Below, piece after piece: positions 53,474 to 63,413 of a stretch of DNA of 64,000 bases. Below the pieces are notes generated by a model that did not search any database, was not told the origin of the DNA, and saw only the letters and a list, made by a program, of their open reading frames with translations. The stretch is from PWXP01 sp034005525 (GTDB taxonomy: Bacteria > Planctomycetota > Planctomycetia > Pirellulales > Thermoguttaceae), in assembly GCA_034005525.1 (NCBI GenBank), contig JAVEUP010000014.1:1-64000 (forward strand). Direction: 5' to 3'. Both the position numbers and the translations under genes were made by a program. Numbering within the stretch: the first letter of the stretch is position 1; every line of letters starts with the position of its first letter.

Positions 53474-53543
53474 TCGGGTTGTTCGCCGGGCGTGTCGGGG
53501 AATGCATCGGGCCCGTAGACACACCTGATTGACTTCCGCACCG

Positions 53544-53877
53544 CCGCGCGCCCCGTGGCCGTGGGCGTCTCACTTTTGGCATTTTTGCCAGAAGTGTTTT
53601 TCGACCGCGCGCCCCGTGGCCGTGGGCGTCTCCAGCTTGTGGCAAATTTTCCACATCCTTATGCTCCGCGCGCCCCGTGGCCGTGGGCGTCTCGGCGAAG
53701 ACCCTTCGGGAAACTTTTCCCAGAGGGGCCGCCGCCCCGTGGCCGTGGGCGTCTCGAAACCCTCGGGCAATTTTGCCCGGGGGTTTTCGCCGCCGCCCCG
53801 TGGCCGTGGGCGTCTCCTTCAAACCCTGGCGCAATTTTGCGCTAGGGTTCCGCACGCCCCGTGGCCGTGGGCGTCTC
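53544..53877 (+). ncRNA. six-repeat hairpin array (putative structured RNA)
   Basis: Six copies of a 23-bp core (CGCCCCGTGGCCGTGGGCG plus TCTC) start at 53549, 53610, 53671, 53733, 53794 and 53855, a period of 61-62 bp; with the upstream CCGCG the repeat is about 28 bp. Each interval holds a hairpin of different sequence with an AT-rich centre: 53573-53594, 53638-53655, 53702-53728, 53757-53786 and 53822-53849. In four of them the only imperfect pair is G:T, valid as G:U only on the plus strand; on the minus strand it would be A:C. Selection therefore seems to act on a plus-strand fold (RNA, or single-stranded DNA). No cas gene is present and the intervals are not unrelated spacers. Confidence 0.55.
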
Positions 53878-53929
53878 TCTCGGCCGGGGGCCGTCGCCCC
53901 GTCTCGGGCTGGGGCACCGCCAGCCGCCG

Positions 53930-53976
53930 AAAACCGAAACCCCCGTTTTTCCCGTGTTTTTTGAGGTTTCGGTTTT
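53930..53976. terminator. palindromic terminator after the integrase tail
   Basis: AAAACCGAAACC (53930-53941) and GGTTTCGGTTTT (53965-53976), the same stem as at 47615-47661 with a different T-rich loop. The whole 77-bp unit including the TCCGGAAACACAC flank is inverted relative to the left copy. On the minus strand it follows the stop at 54023. Confidence 0.5.
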
Positions 53977-54022
53977 GGTGTTGGGAAAAAAATCCGGAAA
54001 CACACCCCGTGCCGGGCGTCCA

Positions 54023-54204
54023 TCATGGCTTCCCCCGTACGATTGCCAAGATGCCGGCCCGGGTTCGCCGGGGCAACGTCGGCCATGCCGCCACCACTTC
54101 GCCCAATTCGGAGTCGATAGGGCCCGATTCGGCCGCCAGTGTGCCGGTTTCCGTGCCGGTCTTTGTGGAAAGTGCCGTTTTCCCCTGGGAAATGGCTTGC
54201 GACC
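54023..54204 (-). other. detached integrase tail inside the element
   Basis: Inside attR, the minus strand continues from IPSGK with RSQAISQGKTALSTKTGTET, then GPIDSELGEVVAAWPTLPRR and a stop at 54023. This is the tail that the integrase would have in the circular form. In the integrated state it is fused to the C-terminus of the MFS transporter frame. Confidence 0.6.
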
Positions 54205-55705
54205 GCTTCCCACTGGGAATCCTCCTGGGTTCGTGGCGATCGTGATCTTCCAACGCGGCAGTCCGCGGGCTTCGGGGGCGTCCCGAGTGTCCAAGCTCCG
54301 GCAATGGGGCCGGCTTCGTCGATTTCGTCTCCCATGGAAGCCCTTCCATGGCGCCCGGCGCGTGCAGGGCGGCTTGCCGTGACTCGCCGCGTTCGGAGGG
54401 AGAATCCGCAACGGCAAGACTCGGCAAAATAGGCCGTTCGATGGCGCCGACGGACGGCCCAAGGGCCACCGCCCGCGTGGCAACCGCCGTCGAACGGAAA
54501 CGCAAACGCGGCAGCCGCACCAGCAACAGCAGCGAGCCGCCGCGGACGGCCGCCGAAAGGGTGAACAAGACCATGTACGTGCCCTGACCGGTGCCGAGCA
54601 CGCCCAAAACGGCCGCACCGAGCAACGACCCCGTCACAATGGCCGTGGCACTGGCCACGTTGAAGACGGTCAGGACTTGAATGCGCGACCGGCGCGGGAT
54701 GGTATCGAAGAACACCAGCAGCATGGCCAGTTCGTACGCGCCCCACGCCGCGCCGGAAAGCACTTGAACGCAGGACAAGTAGGCGAATCCATTGCCCAGG
54801 GCCCACAGCGCCGGGGCCGCGGCAATCACCAGCCCGCTGGTCCAAAGGACCCGGTTCGCCCCCCATCGCTCAATTGCCTTGCCGAACAGCGGCAGACAGA
54901 CAATCTTGGCCACGACGGCCATGCACGCCAGAATCATGAAGCCTGCATAGGAAAGCTCCAAGTGAACGAACATGTAGGCGGCGAAATACGGGCCGGCAAT
55001 CCAAACCCCCATTTGCATGGCCAGGAGGAACAGCAGTGCCCGGAGGTCGACCTCCGACCGCAGCGACGCCTGCAACGCGCGCCAGCCGCCGGCCGCAAAC
55101 TCGGTGGAAGGCTTTTCCGGCTCGCGCTGGCAACTGAGCCAGTAGGCCGAGATGGTCCGGGCGGCGGCCGCCACGAGGAACAGCAGCGCGAATCCGGTCA
55201 GCGGATTCTCGAACCTCACCACCTGCAAGAGCAGCCCGCCCACGATGAATCCGGCCAGCAGCCCGATCTGGCTCATGCGGGTTCGACGCGCGAAGAACTT
55301 GGCGCGAATCTCCTTGGGAACCAGCGTTTCGACCCAGGCGTTCCAAGCCGGGCCGGTCGCCATTCCCGCCGCCCAGTAGACCGAGGCGACCGCAAAGATC
55401 ACCGTTACCGGCATGGCGCCCAGCCCCGCTGCGACGACCAAGGGCAGGAAAGCCACGGCCTGGACGAACGCGCACACGATGGTCCATAGCCGGTAAGACT
55501 GCAAACGCCGCACCGCGTACGGCGCCAGCATTTGCAGCGCCGCCCCAGCCACCAGTGGAACCGTCGCGACCAGCCCGGAGGCCGTCTGATTGGCGGAAAG
55601 CGCCAAGACGAAGGCGGGCAAATAGGTCTCGCCCACGCCGACCATCACGCTCCAGGCCGCCCCGTCGGCCGAGATGGCCCTCAAGTCCCTGTCCAACTCG
55701 CTCAC
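54023..55705 (-). CDS. MFS transporter with element-derived C-terminus
   Basis: The protein most likely starts at a GTG at 55705 (MSELDRDLRAISADGAAWSV), giving 560 codons; the frame stays open to 55846. About 12 membrane helices follow (for example LVATVPLVAGAALQMLAPYA, YMVLFTLSAAVRGGSLLLLV), an MFS fold without the sugar-porter signature. The final 150 residues after RLPRLRFRSTAV are hydrophilic. The last 60 are encoded inside the integrative element, so the native C-terminus has been swapped. Transport substrate unknown. Confidence 0.8.
   Translation of the reverse strand: MSELDRDLRAISADGAAWSVMVGVGETYLPAFVLALSANQTASGLVATVPLVAGAALQMLAPYAVRRLQSYRLWTIVCAFVQAVAFLPLVVAAGLGAMPVTVIFAVASVYWAAGMATGPAWNAWVETLVPKEIRAKFFARRTRMSQIGLLAGFIVGGLLLQVVRFENPLTGFALLFLVAAAARTISAYWLSCQREPEKPSTEFAAGGWRALQASLRSEVDLRALLFLLAMQMGVWIAGPYFAAYMFVHLELSYAGFMILACMAVVAKIVCLPLFGKAIERWGANRVLWTSGLVIAAAPALWALGNGFAYLSCVQVLSGAAWGAYELAMLLVFFDTIPRRSRIQVLTVFNVASATAIVTGSLLGAAVLGVLGTGQGTYMVLFTLSAAVRGGSLLLLVRLPRLRFRSTAVATRAVALGPSVGAIERPILPSLAVADSPSERGESRQAALHAPGAMEGLPWETKSTKPAPLPELGHSGRPRSPRTAALEDHDRHEPRRIPSGKRSQAISQGKTALSTKTGTETGTLAAESGPIDSELGEVVAAWPTLPRRTRAGILAIVRGKP
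54205..54220. other. attR core
   Basis: GCTTCCCACTGGGAAT, identical to 45990-46005. The pair defines an element of 8,215 bp. Confidence 0.75.
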
Positions 55706-55889
55706 GTTCGATGCCCGTCTTGCTGATATCTCGTCGCGGCAAAGGATGCCGGAAAGGGTGAAGGATTGTGGGAAACGGGCAGGAACAACCCCGCGAATGA
55801 CCGCCGGGGAGGGAGGGATTCTGCGCCAATATCTGCGCAGCAGCAAACTGTGTGCCAGATCGACTCGCCGGGCCCCGTTTCAGATCCAT

Positions 55890-55938
55890 CGTAGGGTGGG
55901 TGGCTCCGGATGTTTCAGCATCCGGGTTCGCTCACGCG
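55890..55938. repeat. inverted-repeat element, family D copy
   Basis: GTAGGGTGGGTGGCTCCGGA through ATCCGGGTTCGCTCACGCG; palindromic centre GGATGTTTCAGCATCC. Related to 37548-37590 and 58321-58366. Confidence 0.7.
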
Positions 55939-55956
55939 TTGAGCATTCCGCACCCA

Positions 55957-56136
55957 GTCCGGATTACGCATGTAGGGTGGGACAAGGGCGCGTAAGTCCT
56001 TGGTGGGCCTGCGCAAGCCAGACCCGGGGTAGTTTGTACGTCGTGCGCTGGAAGCAGGCCCGGCCAAGCGACCGAAGGCCCACCAGGGTCTTGGCTTGCT
56101 TGTCACCACCCTACATCGTCGTGAATAATCCGAATC
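55957..56136. repeat. inverted-repeat element, family B copy 4
   Basis: From GTCCGGATTACGCATGTAGG to CGTCGTGAATAATCCGAATC, full length. The interior matches 15316-15498 nearly throughout. Confidence 0.8.
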
Positions 56137-56247
56137 AGTGGTGCAATTTGGCCCCAAAGGCACAGCAGCGGTGGTCAGAGAGTGGGCAGGCTGGGAAGTG
56201 GTTGCCCACAGATGCGTGTCCCAAGAACGAACTCGCACCGGAACGAA

Positions 56248-56505
56248 TTAGACTTCCCTGGGGGGGTCCAGCGCCGGAAGCGAATGGCCTGGGTCCGGCC
56301 CGGGTGAGCCGACGTTTCCGATTTGGGCCTCGGCCGCCCGGACTGCCTCGTCAATGCGGCTGTGAACCTCAAGGCGATGCACCGACGTTGTCGGAGGCGC
56401 GCTGATCGCAAGCCGGACGCTTCTGGGCCGAATCTCGGCCACCGTCACCACAATGTCGGGACCGATGCAGATCGACTCTTGTGCGCGGCGGCTTAATACC
56501 AGCAT
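56248..56505 (-). CDS. csrA: CsrA carbon-storage regulator with C-terminal extension
   Basis: Predicted 85-residue RNA-binding protein, ATG at 56505. MLVLSRRAQESICIGPDIVV aligns with CsrA; the RNA-binding end VHRLEVHSRI keeps the key Arg (VHR). Residues 60-85 (IGNVGSPGPDPGHSLPALDP) are a Gly/Pro-rich extension beyond the usual 60-65-residue protein. CsrA dimers bind GGA in leaders and control translation. Confidence 0.88.
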   Translation of the reverse strand: MLVLSRRAQESICIGPDIVVTVAEIRPRSVRLAISAPPTTSVHRLEVHSRIDEAVRAAEAQIGNVGSPGPDPGHSLPALDPPREV

Positions 56506-56862
56506 GGCCGGAATTCTACAGGGACAGTATTTCCCGCATCCATCGCGCGGGCACAGAAGCAATCACACCCTAACTGCAACCGGCGTGCCAACCTGCACGC
56601 AATCGAAGCATCCACACGACAAGGGGTGGTTCGGCGAACAGTCTTGTCGGAAAAGGCTTGTGCGGTATTATCAGGGTTGGTGCGGAGACGATTGCGGCAG
56701 GCCGGCGCTCGCCTTATGGGGGCTCAGGGCGGGTTGAGGTCGCTCCGTTACACCACCGGCGGGGGGTGGCCGTGTGCGTCACCCAAACGCTGTAAACTGG
56801 TAGGCGAGCGGGGACCGCCGGAATTTGTGCGACGGCGAAGATAACCGGAAGGTGATTACTCC
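56506..56862. other. intergenic region between csrA and the NtrC-type gene
   Basis: No gene is supported in these 357 bases between divergent genes. A Shine-Dalgarno-like GGAAGG lies 12 bp before the ATG at 56863. I cannot pick a clear promoter. Confidence 0.4.
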
Positions 56863-58323
56863 ATGGCGACGGTGCTGGTTGTTGACGATGAGCCGAGCGT
56901 GCGGCACGTGTTCTCCCGGAAGTTCGACTCGGACGAATTCGCGGTGGTGACGGCATCCTCGGGAGAGGAGGCCTTGCGGCTCCTTCCCGAATGCCGGGCC
57001 GATGCCGTCGTTCTCGACGTCATGCTGCCCGATCGCTCGGGCTTGGACGTCTTCCGGCAGATTCGCGAAATCGACTCGCGACTGCCGGTCATCTTCATGA
57101 CCGCCGGCGGTACCAGCGAGACGGCCATTGAAGCGATGACACTCGGCGCGTTCGAGTACCTGCTCAAGCCGCTCGACTTCGCCAAGGTGCGCGGCGTGAT
57201 CGACAGGGCGCTGACCACGCGCCGTCTGATGTGCGAGCCGGTAACGCTCAGTTCAACCGCTCCCGAGCCATCCACTGCGGGCGATGCGATTATTGGCCGC
57301 TCGCCTGCGATGCAGGAGGTCTACAAGGCGATTGGCCGCGTGGCGCCGCAAATGGTCACGGTACTGGTCCGGGGCGAAAGCGGCACCGGGAAGGAGTTGG
57401 TTGCCCGGGCGGTCTACCAGCACAGCCGCCGCTCCGACGGGCCGTTCCTGGTGGTCAACTGCGCGGCCATTCCCGAAACGCTCCTGGAAAGCGAGCTGTT
57501 CGGGCACGAGCGGGGTTCCTTCACCGGGGCCGAACGGCGGCGCATCGGCAAGTTCGAGCAATGTTCCGGCGGAACGCTGTTCCTCGACGAAATCGGCGAT
57601 ATGCCCATGACGCTTCAGAGCAAGATCCTGCGCGTCCTTCAGGACCAGCATTTCGAGCGCGTCGGAGGCAACGAGACCGTGCGGACCAATGTCCGCATTA
57701 TCGCCGCAACCAACCGGAATCTCGAAACGATGGTGGCCCAGGGCGTCTTTCGGTCCGACTTGTACTACCGCCTGAATGTCTACACCATTACGCTGCCGTC
57801 GCTGAGGGAACGGCTGGAGGATATCGAATTGCTGGTGGCCCATTTCGTCGCCAGAGCGAACGCCGAACTGGAGAAGCAGGTCCGGACCGTCGCGCCCGAT
57901 TGCATGGAGTTGCTTCGCCGATACACGTGGCCCGGCAACGTGCGCGAGCTTCAGAGTGTGATCCGCCGCGCCGTGCTCGGCACGACGGGTCCCGCCCTTA
58001 CCGAAGACGGCCTCCCCGAACCCGTGCAAACCATGGCGGCTTCGGGCAGTCCGCCGGCAACGGTGTCGGACACCACTACCACGGATTGGGACCACTTCGT
58101 GGGCCAGCGACTTCAACGCGGCACCGAGCAACTGTACGACGAGGCACTCGCGCTGATGGAACAGCAAGTCATTACGCGGGTGCTGCGCCACGTGGGCGGG
58201 AACCAGGTGCAGGCGTCCAAGATTCTCGGGATCACACGCACCACGCTCCGCGCGAAGATGCGGCAGCTTGGCCTCACCCTGGAGAAGACCATCCACGAGA
58301 CGCCGCAGGATGAAGGATTGTAG
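56863..58323 (+). CDS. NtrC-family sigma-54-dependent response regulator
   Basis: Predicted 486-residue protein. Receiver domain 1-120 with phospho-acceptor Asp52 (VVLDVMLPDRSG). AAA+ domain about 145-385 with Walker A GESGTGKELVARAV, the sigma-54 loop GSFTGAERR (Ser in place of the usual Ala of GAFTGA) and Walker B GGTLFLDEIGDMP. A Fis-type HTH is at the end (GNQVQASKILGITRTTLRAK). It activates sigma-54 promoters when phosphorylated. The hybrid kinase on the other strand is a possible partner. The stop TAG is the first triplet of a family D repeat. Confidence 0.93.
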   Translation: MATVLVVDDEPSVRHVFSRKFDSDEFAVVTASSGEEALRLLPECRADAVVLDVMLPDRSGLDVFRQIREIDSRLPVIFMTAGGTSETAIEAMTLGAFEYLLKPLDFAKVRGVIDRALTTRRLMCEPVTLSSTAPEPSTAGDAIIGRSPAMQEVYKAIGRVAPQMVTVLVRGESGTGKELVARAVYQHSRRSDGPFLVVNCAAIPETLLESELFGHERGSFTGAERRRIGKFEQCSGGTLFLDEIGDMPMTLQSKILRVLQDQHFERVGGNETVRTNVRIIAATNRNLETMVAQGVFRSDLYYRLNVYTITLPSLRERLEDIELLVAHFVARANAELEKQVRTVAPDCMELLRRYTWPGNVRELQSVIRRAVLGTTGPALTEDGLPEPVQTMAASGSPPATVSDTTTTDWDHFVGQRLQRGTEQLYDEALALMEQQVITRVLRHVGGNQVQASKILGITRTTLRAKMRQLGLTLEKTIHETPQDEGL

Positions 58324-58366
58324 GGTGGGTGGTTCCGGCCGCGTAGCGGCCGGGTTCACCCACGCG
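58321..58366. repeat. inverted-repeat element, family D copy
   Basis: TAGGGTGGGTGGTTCCGGCC, palindromic centre GGCCGCGTAGCGGCC, ends GGTTCACCCACGCGG. Its TAG is the stop codon of the NtrC-type gene. Confidence 0.85.
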
Positions 58367-58402
58367 GTGCAAGTGGGGAGACTTCACAGTTGCCTAGATC
58401 CT

Positions 58403-58688
58403 GGCGAGCGGGGGCTGTGAGGCCCCTGTTTCTGCAAGGATTGCAGGGTGGGTCAAGGTCGCGTGAGTCGCCGGTGGGCCCGCACAAGCCGCAGCCAACC
58501 TGATTTACGGCCCGCAGCCTGAATGCACGCCGGCAGTAGCAACCGATGGCCCACCAGAGAAGCGGCTTGTTTGACCCACCCTACCTGTCTTGCATTCCAC
58601 CCCCGGGTGTTTCCGGTTGCCGGGCGCATACGCGACGAGCGGCGCGGAAGTCAGGGCAGAAACAGGGGCCTCACGGTCCCCGCTCGCC
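58403..58688. repeat. family E copy 2, interrupted by family A copy
   Basis: Ends GGCGAGCGGGGGCTGTGAGG and the inverse at 58655-58688 match the intact element at 7513-7674. Interior phrases such as GGTTGCCGGGCG also match. A family A element (58443-58584) is inserted after GCAAGGATT. Confidence 0.8.
58443..58584. repeat. inverted-repeat element, family A copy 4 (nested)
   Basis: GCAGGGTGGGTCAAGGTCGC to GGCTTGTTTGACCCACCCTA, full length, nested in family E copy 2. Confidence 0.85.
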
Positions 58689-58724
58689 TTTCGGTTTGCA
58701 GCGTTTGGGGGAACGAATGACTGG

Positions 58725-58767
58725 CGCGTGGGTGAACCTGGCCGCTACGCGGCCAGAACCACCCACC

Positions 58768-58771
<4 letters not shown>
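58725..58771. repeat. inverted-repeat element, family D copy
   Basis: GCGTGGGTGAACCTGGCCGC to CCAGAACCACCCACCCTAC. On the minus strand its TAG (58768-58770) is the stop of the hybrid kinase gene. Confidence 0.8.
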
Positions 58772-61455
<2,684 letters not shown>

Positions 61456-61534
61456 GAGTTCTCCTCCTGCCATGCCGCGACAAGCTCGCTGTCGCGGACG
61501 ATCTGGCACTGGACGCATCCCTTGCGACCGTTCA

Positions 61535-61716
61535 AGCCCGGATTATTCGTGCAGGATGGGACAAGGTCGCGCAAGTCCTTGGTGGGCCTGCGCAAGCCAC
61601 GCCCGGGGTGGTTTGCACGCCGTGCGCTGGAAGCAAGCCCGGCCGAGCGACCGCAGACCCACCAGGGTCTTGGCTTGCTTGTCACCACCCTACATCGTCG
61701 TGAATCATCCGAGCTA
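61535..61716. repeat. inverted-repeat element, family B copy 5
   Basis: AGCCCGGATTATTCGTGCAG to CGTCGTGAATCATCCGAGCT, full length, upstream of the hybrid kinase gene. The ends are slightly diverged. Confidence 0.8.
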
Positions 61717-62011
61717 GGGGGGCCCCATTCTCACAGGAAGGCGTCCGACAAGCCCAATGAGCCGCCTGTTATGCCGTGAAAATGGGGCAGTTCCCCTGAC
61801 GTGCGGCAAAAAACACGGTCCTTTGCCGACCGCCAGGAACGATCACCGTCCTTTGATACCACCTTCACGCTTGCCGGACAAGGGTGTGGGCCGGTCACTT
61901 CCGTGGAGTTTGGTGCAATCAAAGTGATTCTATTGCATGGCCCACCCGGCATAGCTACAATGGAAGCAGTGAACCAACCTCGCTAAGGCTCCTCCGCCTT
62001 CCACAACCCGT
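61717..62011. other. intergenic region with family H scrap
   Basis: No gene is supported. A fragment similar to family H ends (AAAATGGGGCAGTTCCCC) is near 61776. The promoter of the PP2C gene should be in the last part; none is clear. Confidence 0.35.
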
Positions 62012-63289
62012 ATGGACTCATCCTCCTGCAACTGGGACCATTGCCTCGATTGCGCCGCAATCAGCGACGTGGGGTTGCGTCGCGCCAATAACCAGGACAG
62101 CTACGCGGTCGTGCTAGCCGACAGCCAAAGTACTTGGCAAACACGTGGACACTTGTTCATGGTCGCCGATGGAATGGGCGCCCACGCCGCTGGCGAGTTG
62201 GCCAGCAAAATGGCGACCGGCGCTGTCACCCATACCTATTTCAAGCGGTCCGATCTGCCGCCTTCGGGCGCCGTCATGGCATCCCTGCTGGACGCGAATG
62301 CACAGATCCATCGTCGGGGCGAGGCGAGTCTCGATTTCAAGGGGATGGGTACGACGGGGACCGTTCTGGTCTTGACGGCCCAGGGCGCCCTGGTGGGCCA
62401 CGTGGGCGACAGCCGCGCCTACCGCCTGCGGGGAAACCGGTTCGAGCAACTCACCTTCGATCACAGCCTCGTCTGGGAGATGCAGCAAGCCGGCCGCCTC
62501 CCCGAGGGCGGAATGTCCGGGGTCATCGGCAAGAACATCATCACGCGGTCCCTGGGACCCAGCGAGACGGTGCAGGTGGATCTGGAGGGGCCCCTGCCGG
62601 TGATTGTGGGCGATACGTTTCTGCTGTGCAGCGACGGACTTTCCGGCCAGGTCGAGGACGACGAATTGGGCACGGTTCTGATGTGCCTTCCCCCGGCCGA
62701 GGCCGTTGCATCGCTGGTCGATCTAGCGAACCTGCGCGGCGGCCCGGATAACATTACGGTGATCGTTGCCCGCGTGACCGGCCCGCAACTGACCCGCTTT
62801 GCCGATGCCAACGGCGATGCACCTGCCAAGGCCACCGCGGCGCGACCGGTACATCCCCTGCTGTGGACGGTATTGGGGGTGGCAGGGCTGGCGGCACTGG
62901 GATTGCTCGCGATGAAGAGCTACGTGCCTGCGCTGGTAAGCCTTGGCGTGGCGGTGGCGGCCGGCGTGGGCGCGCTCATCCAGCGATACGGCGGAAGCCC
63001 GGTGGCTGAGGCGTTTGACGGGCGACCTCTCGGCCGCGGTCCCTACCGGGCGGCCACGTGCGGCGCCAACGCTGCGTTTGCCAAACGGCTGAAGCAGATG
63101 ATTGTCGACTTGCGCGAAGGTGCCATTCAGGAGAACTGGAGCGTCGACCTTCCTCGCCTCGACGAGGCGACCGCTCGAGTTGAAGCCGCCATGTTCCAAA
63201 GCGACTACGCCGCAGCCATTCGCGAGCAACTCCGAGCCATCCGATCCGTGATGGAACAGATCAAGAAGCGGGGCAACAGCCGCGGTTGA
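62012..63289 (+). CDS. PP2C-type Ser/Thr phosphatase with membrane-associated C-terminus
   Basis: Predicted 425-residue protein. The PP2C domain (about 15-255) has all metal-site motifs: SDVGLRRANNQDSY, FMVADGMGAHAAGE, LVGHVGDSRAYRL, LLCSDGLSGQVED and GGPDNITVIVARV. Two hydrophobic segments follow (LLWTVLGVAGLAALGLLAM, PALVSLGVAVAAGVGALI), then an amphipathic, coiled C-terminal part (KRLKQMIVDLREGAIQ, AAIREQLRAIRSVMEQIKKR). It would reverse Ser/Thr phosphorylation at the membrane; planctomycetes have many Hanks kinases, though none is in this window. Confidence 0.9.
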   Translation: MDSSSCNWDHCLDCAAISDVGLRRANNQDSYAVVLADSQSTWQTRGHLFMVADGMGAHAAGELASKMATGAVTHTYFKRSDLPPSGAVMASLLDANAQIHRRGEASLDFKGMGTTGTVLVLTAQGALVGHVGDSRAYRLRGNRFEQLTFDHSLVWEMQQAGRLPEGGMSGVIGKNIITRSLGPSETVQVDLEGPLPVIVGDTFLLCSDGLSGQVEDDELGTVLMCLPPAEAVASLVDLANLRGGPDNITVIVARVTGPQLTRFADANGDAPAKATAARPVHPLLWTVLGVAGLAALGLLAMKSYVPALVSLGVAVAAGVGALIQRYGGSPVAEAFDGRPLGRGPYRAATCGANAAFAKRLKQMIVDLREGAIQENWSVDLPRLDEATARVEAAMFQSDYAAAIREQLRAIRSVMEQIKKRGNSRG

Positions 63290-63413
63290 CGCGATCGTTG
63301 CCAATTCTCTCGCTGCCCGGCAGGATCGCTCGGGTATAATTGTTCAAGTCACGGGGCCGGAACCGTTGTCCGGGCCCGGAGAATTGTCACTCTGACTGGA
63401 CAGGAGGAGAAAG

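Noticed and set aside
53544..53877. CRISPR array
   Set aside because: Repeat and spacer lengths fit, but all intervals are self-complementary hairpins with the same centre, there is no leader or cas gene, and repeats 4-6 vary at their 5' edge.
53445..54866. Long minus-strand frame of 473 codons across the array and the MFS tail
   Set aside because: Its peptide just repeats the array (PTATGR, RPRPRG units) and runs antiparallel in frame to the MFS gene; it has no independent support.
56735..56780. tRNA-like segment (GGTGTAACGGAGCG on the minus strand)
   Set aside because: Only a D-arm-like phrase; no acceptor or T-arm could be paired. No tRNA or rRNA gene was found in the window by eye.
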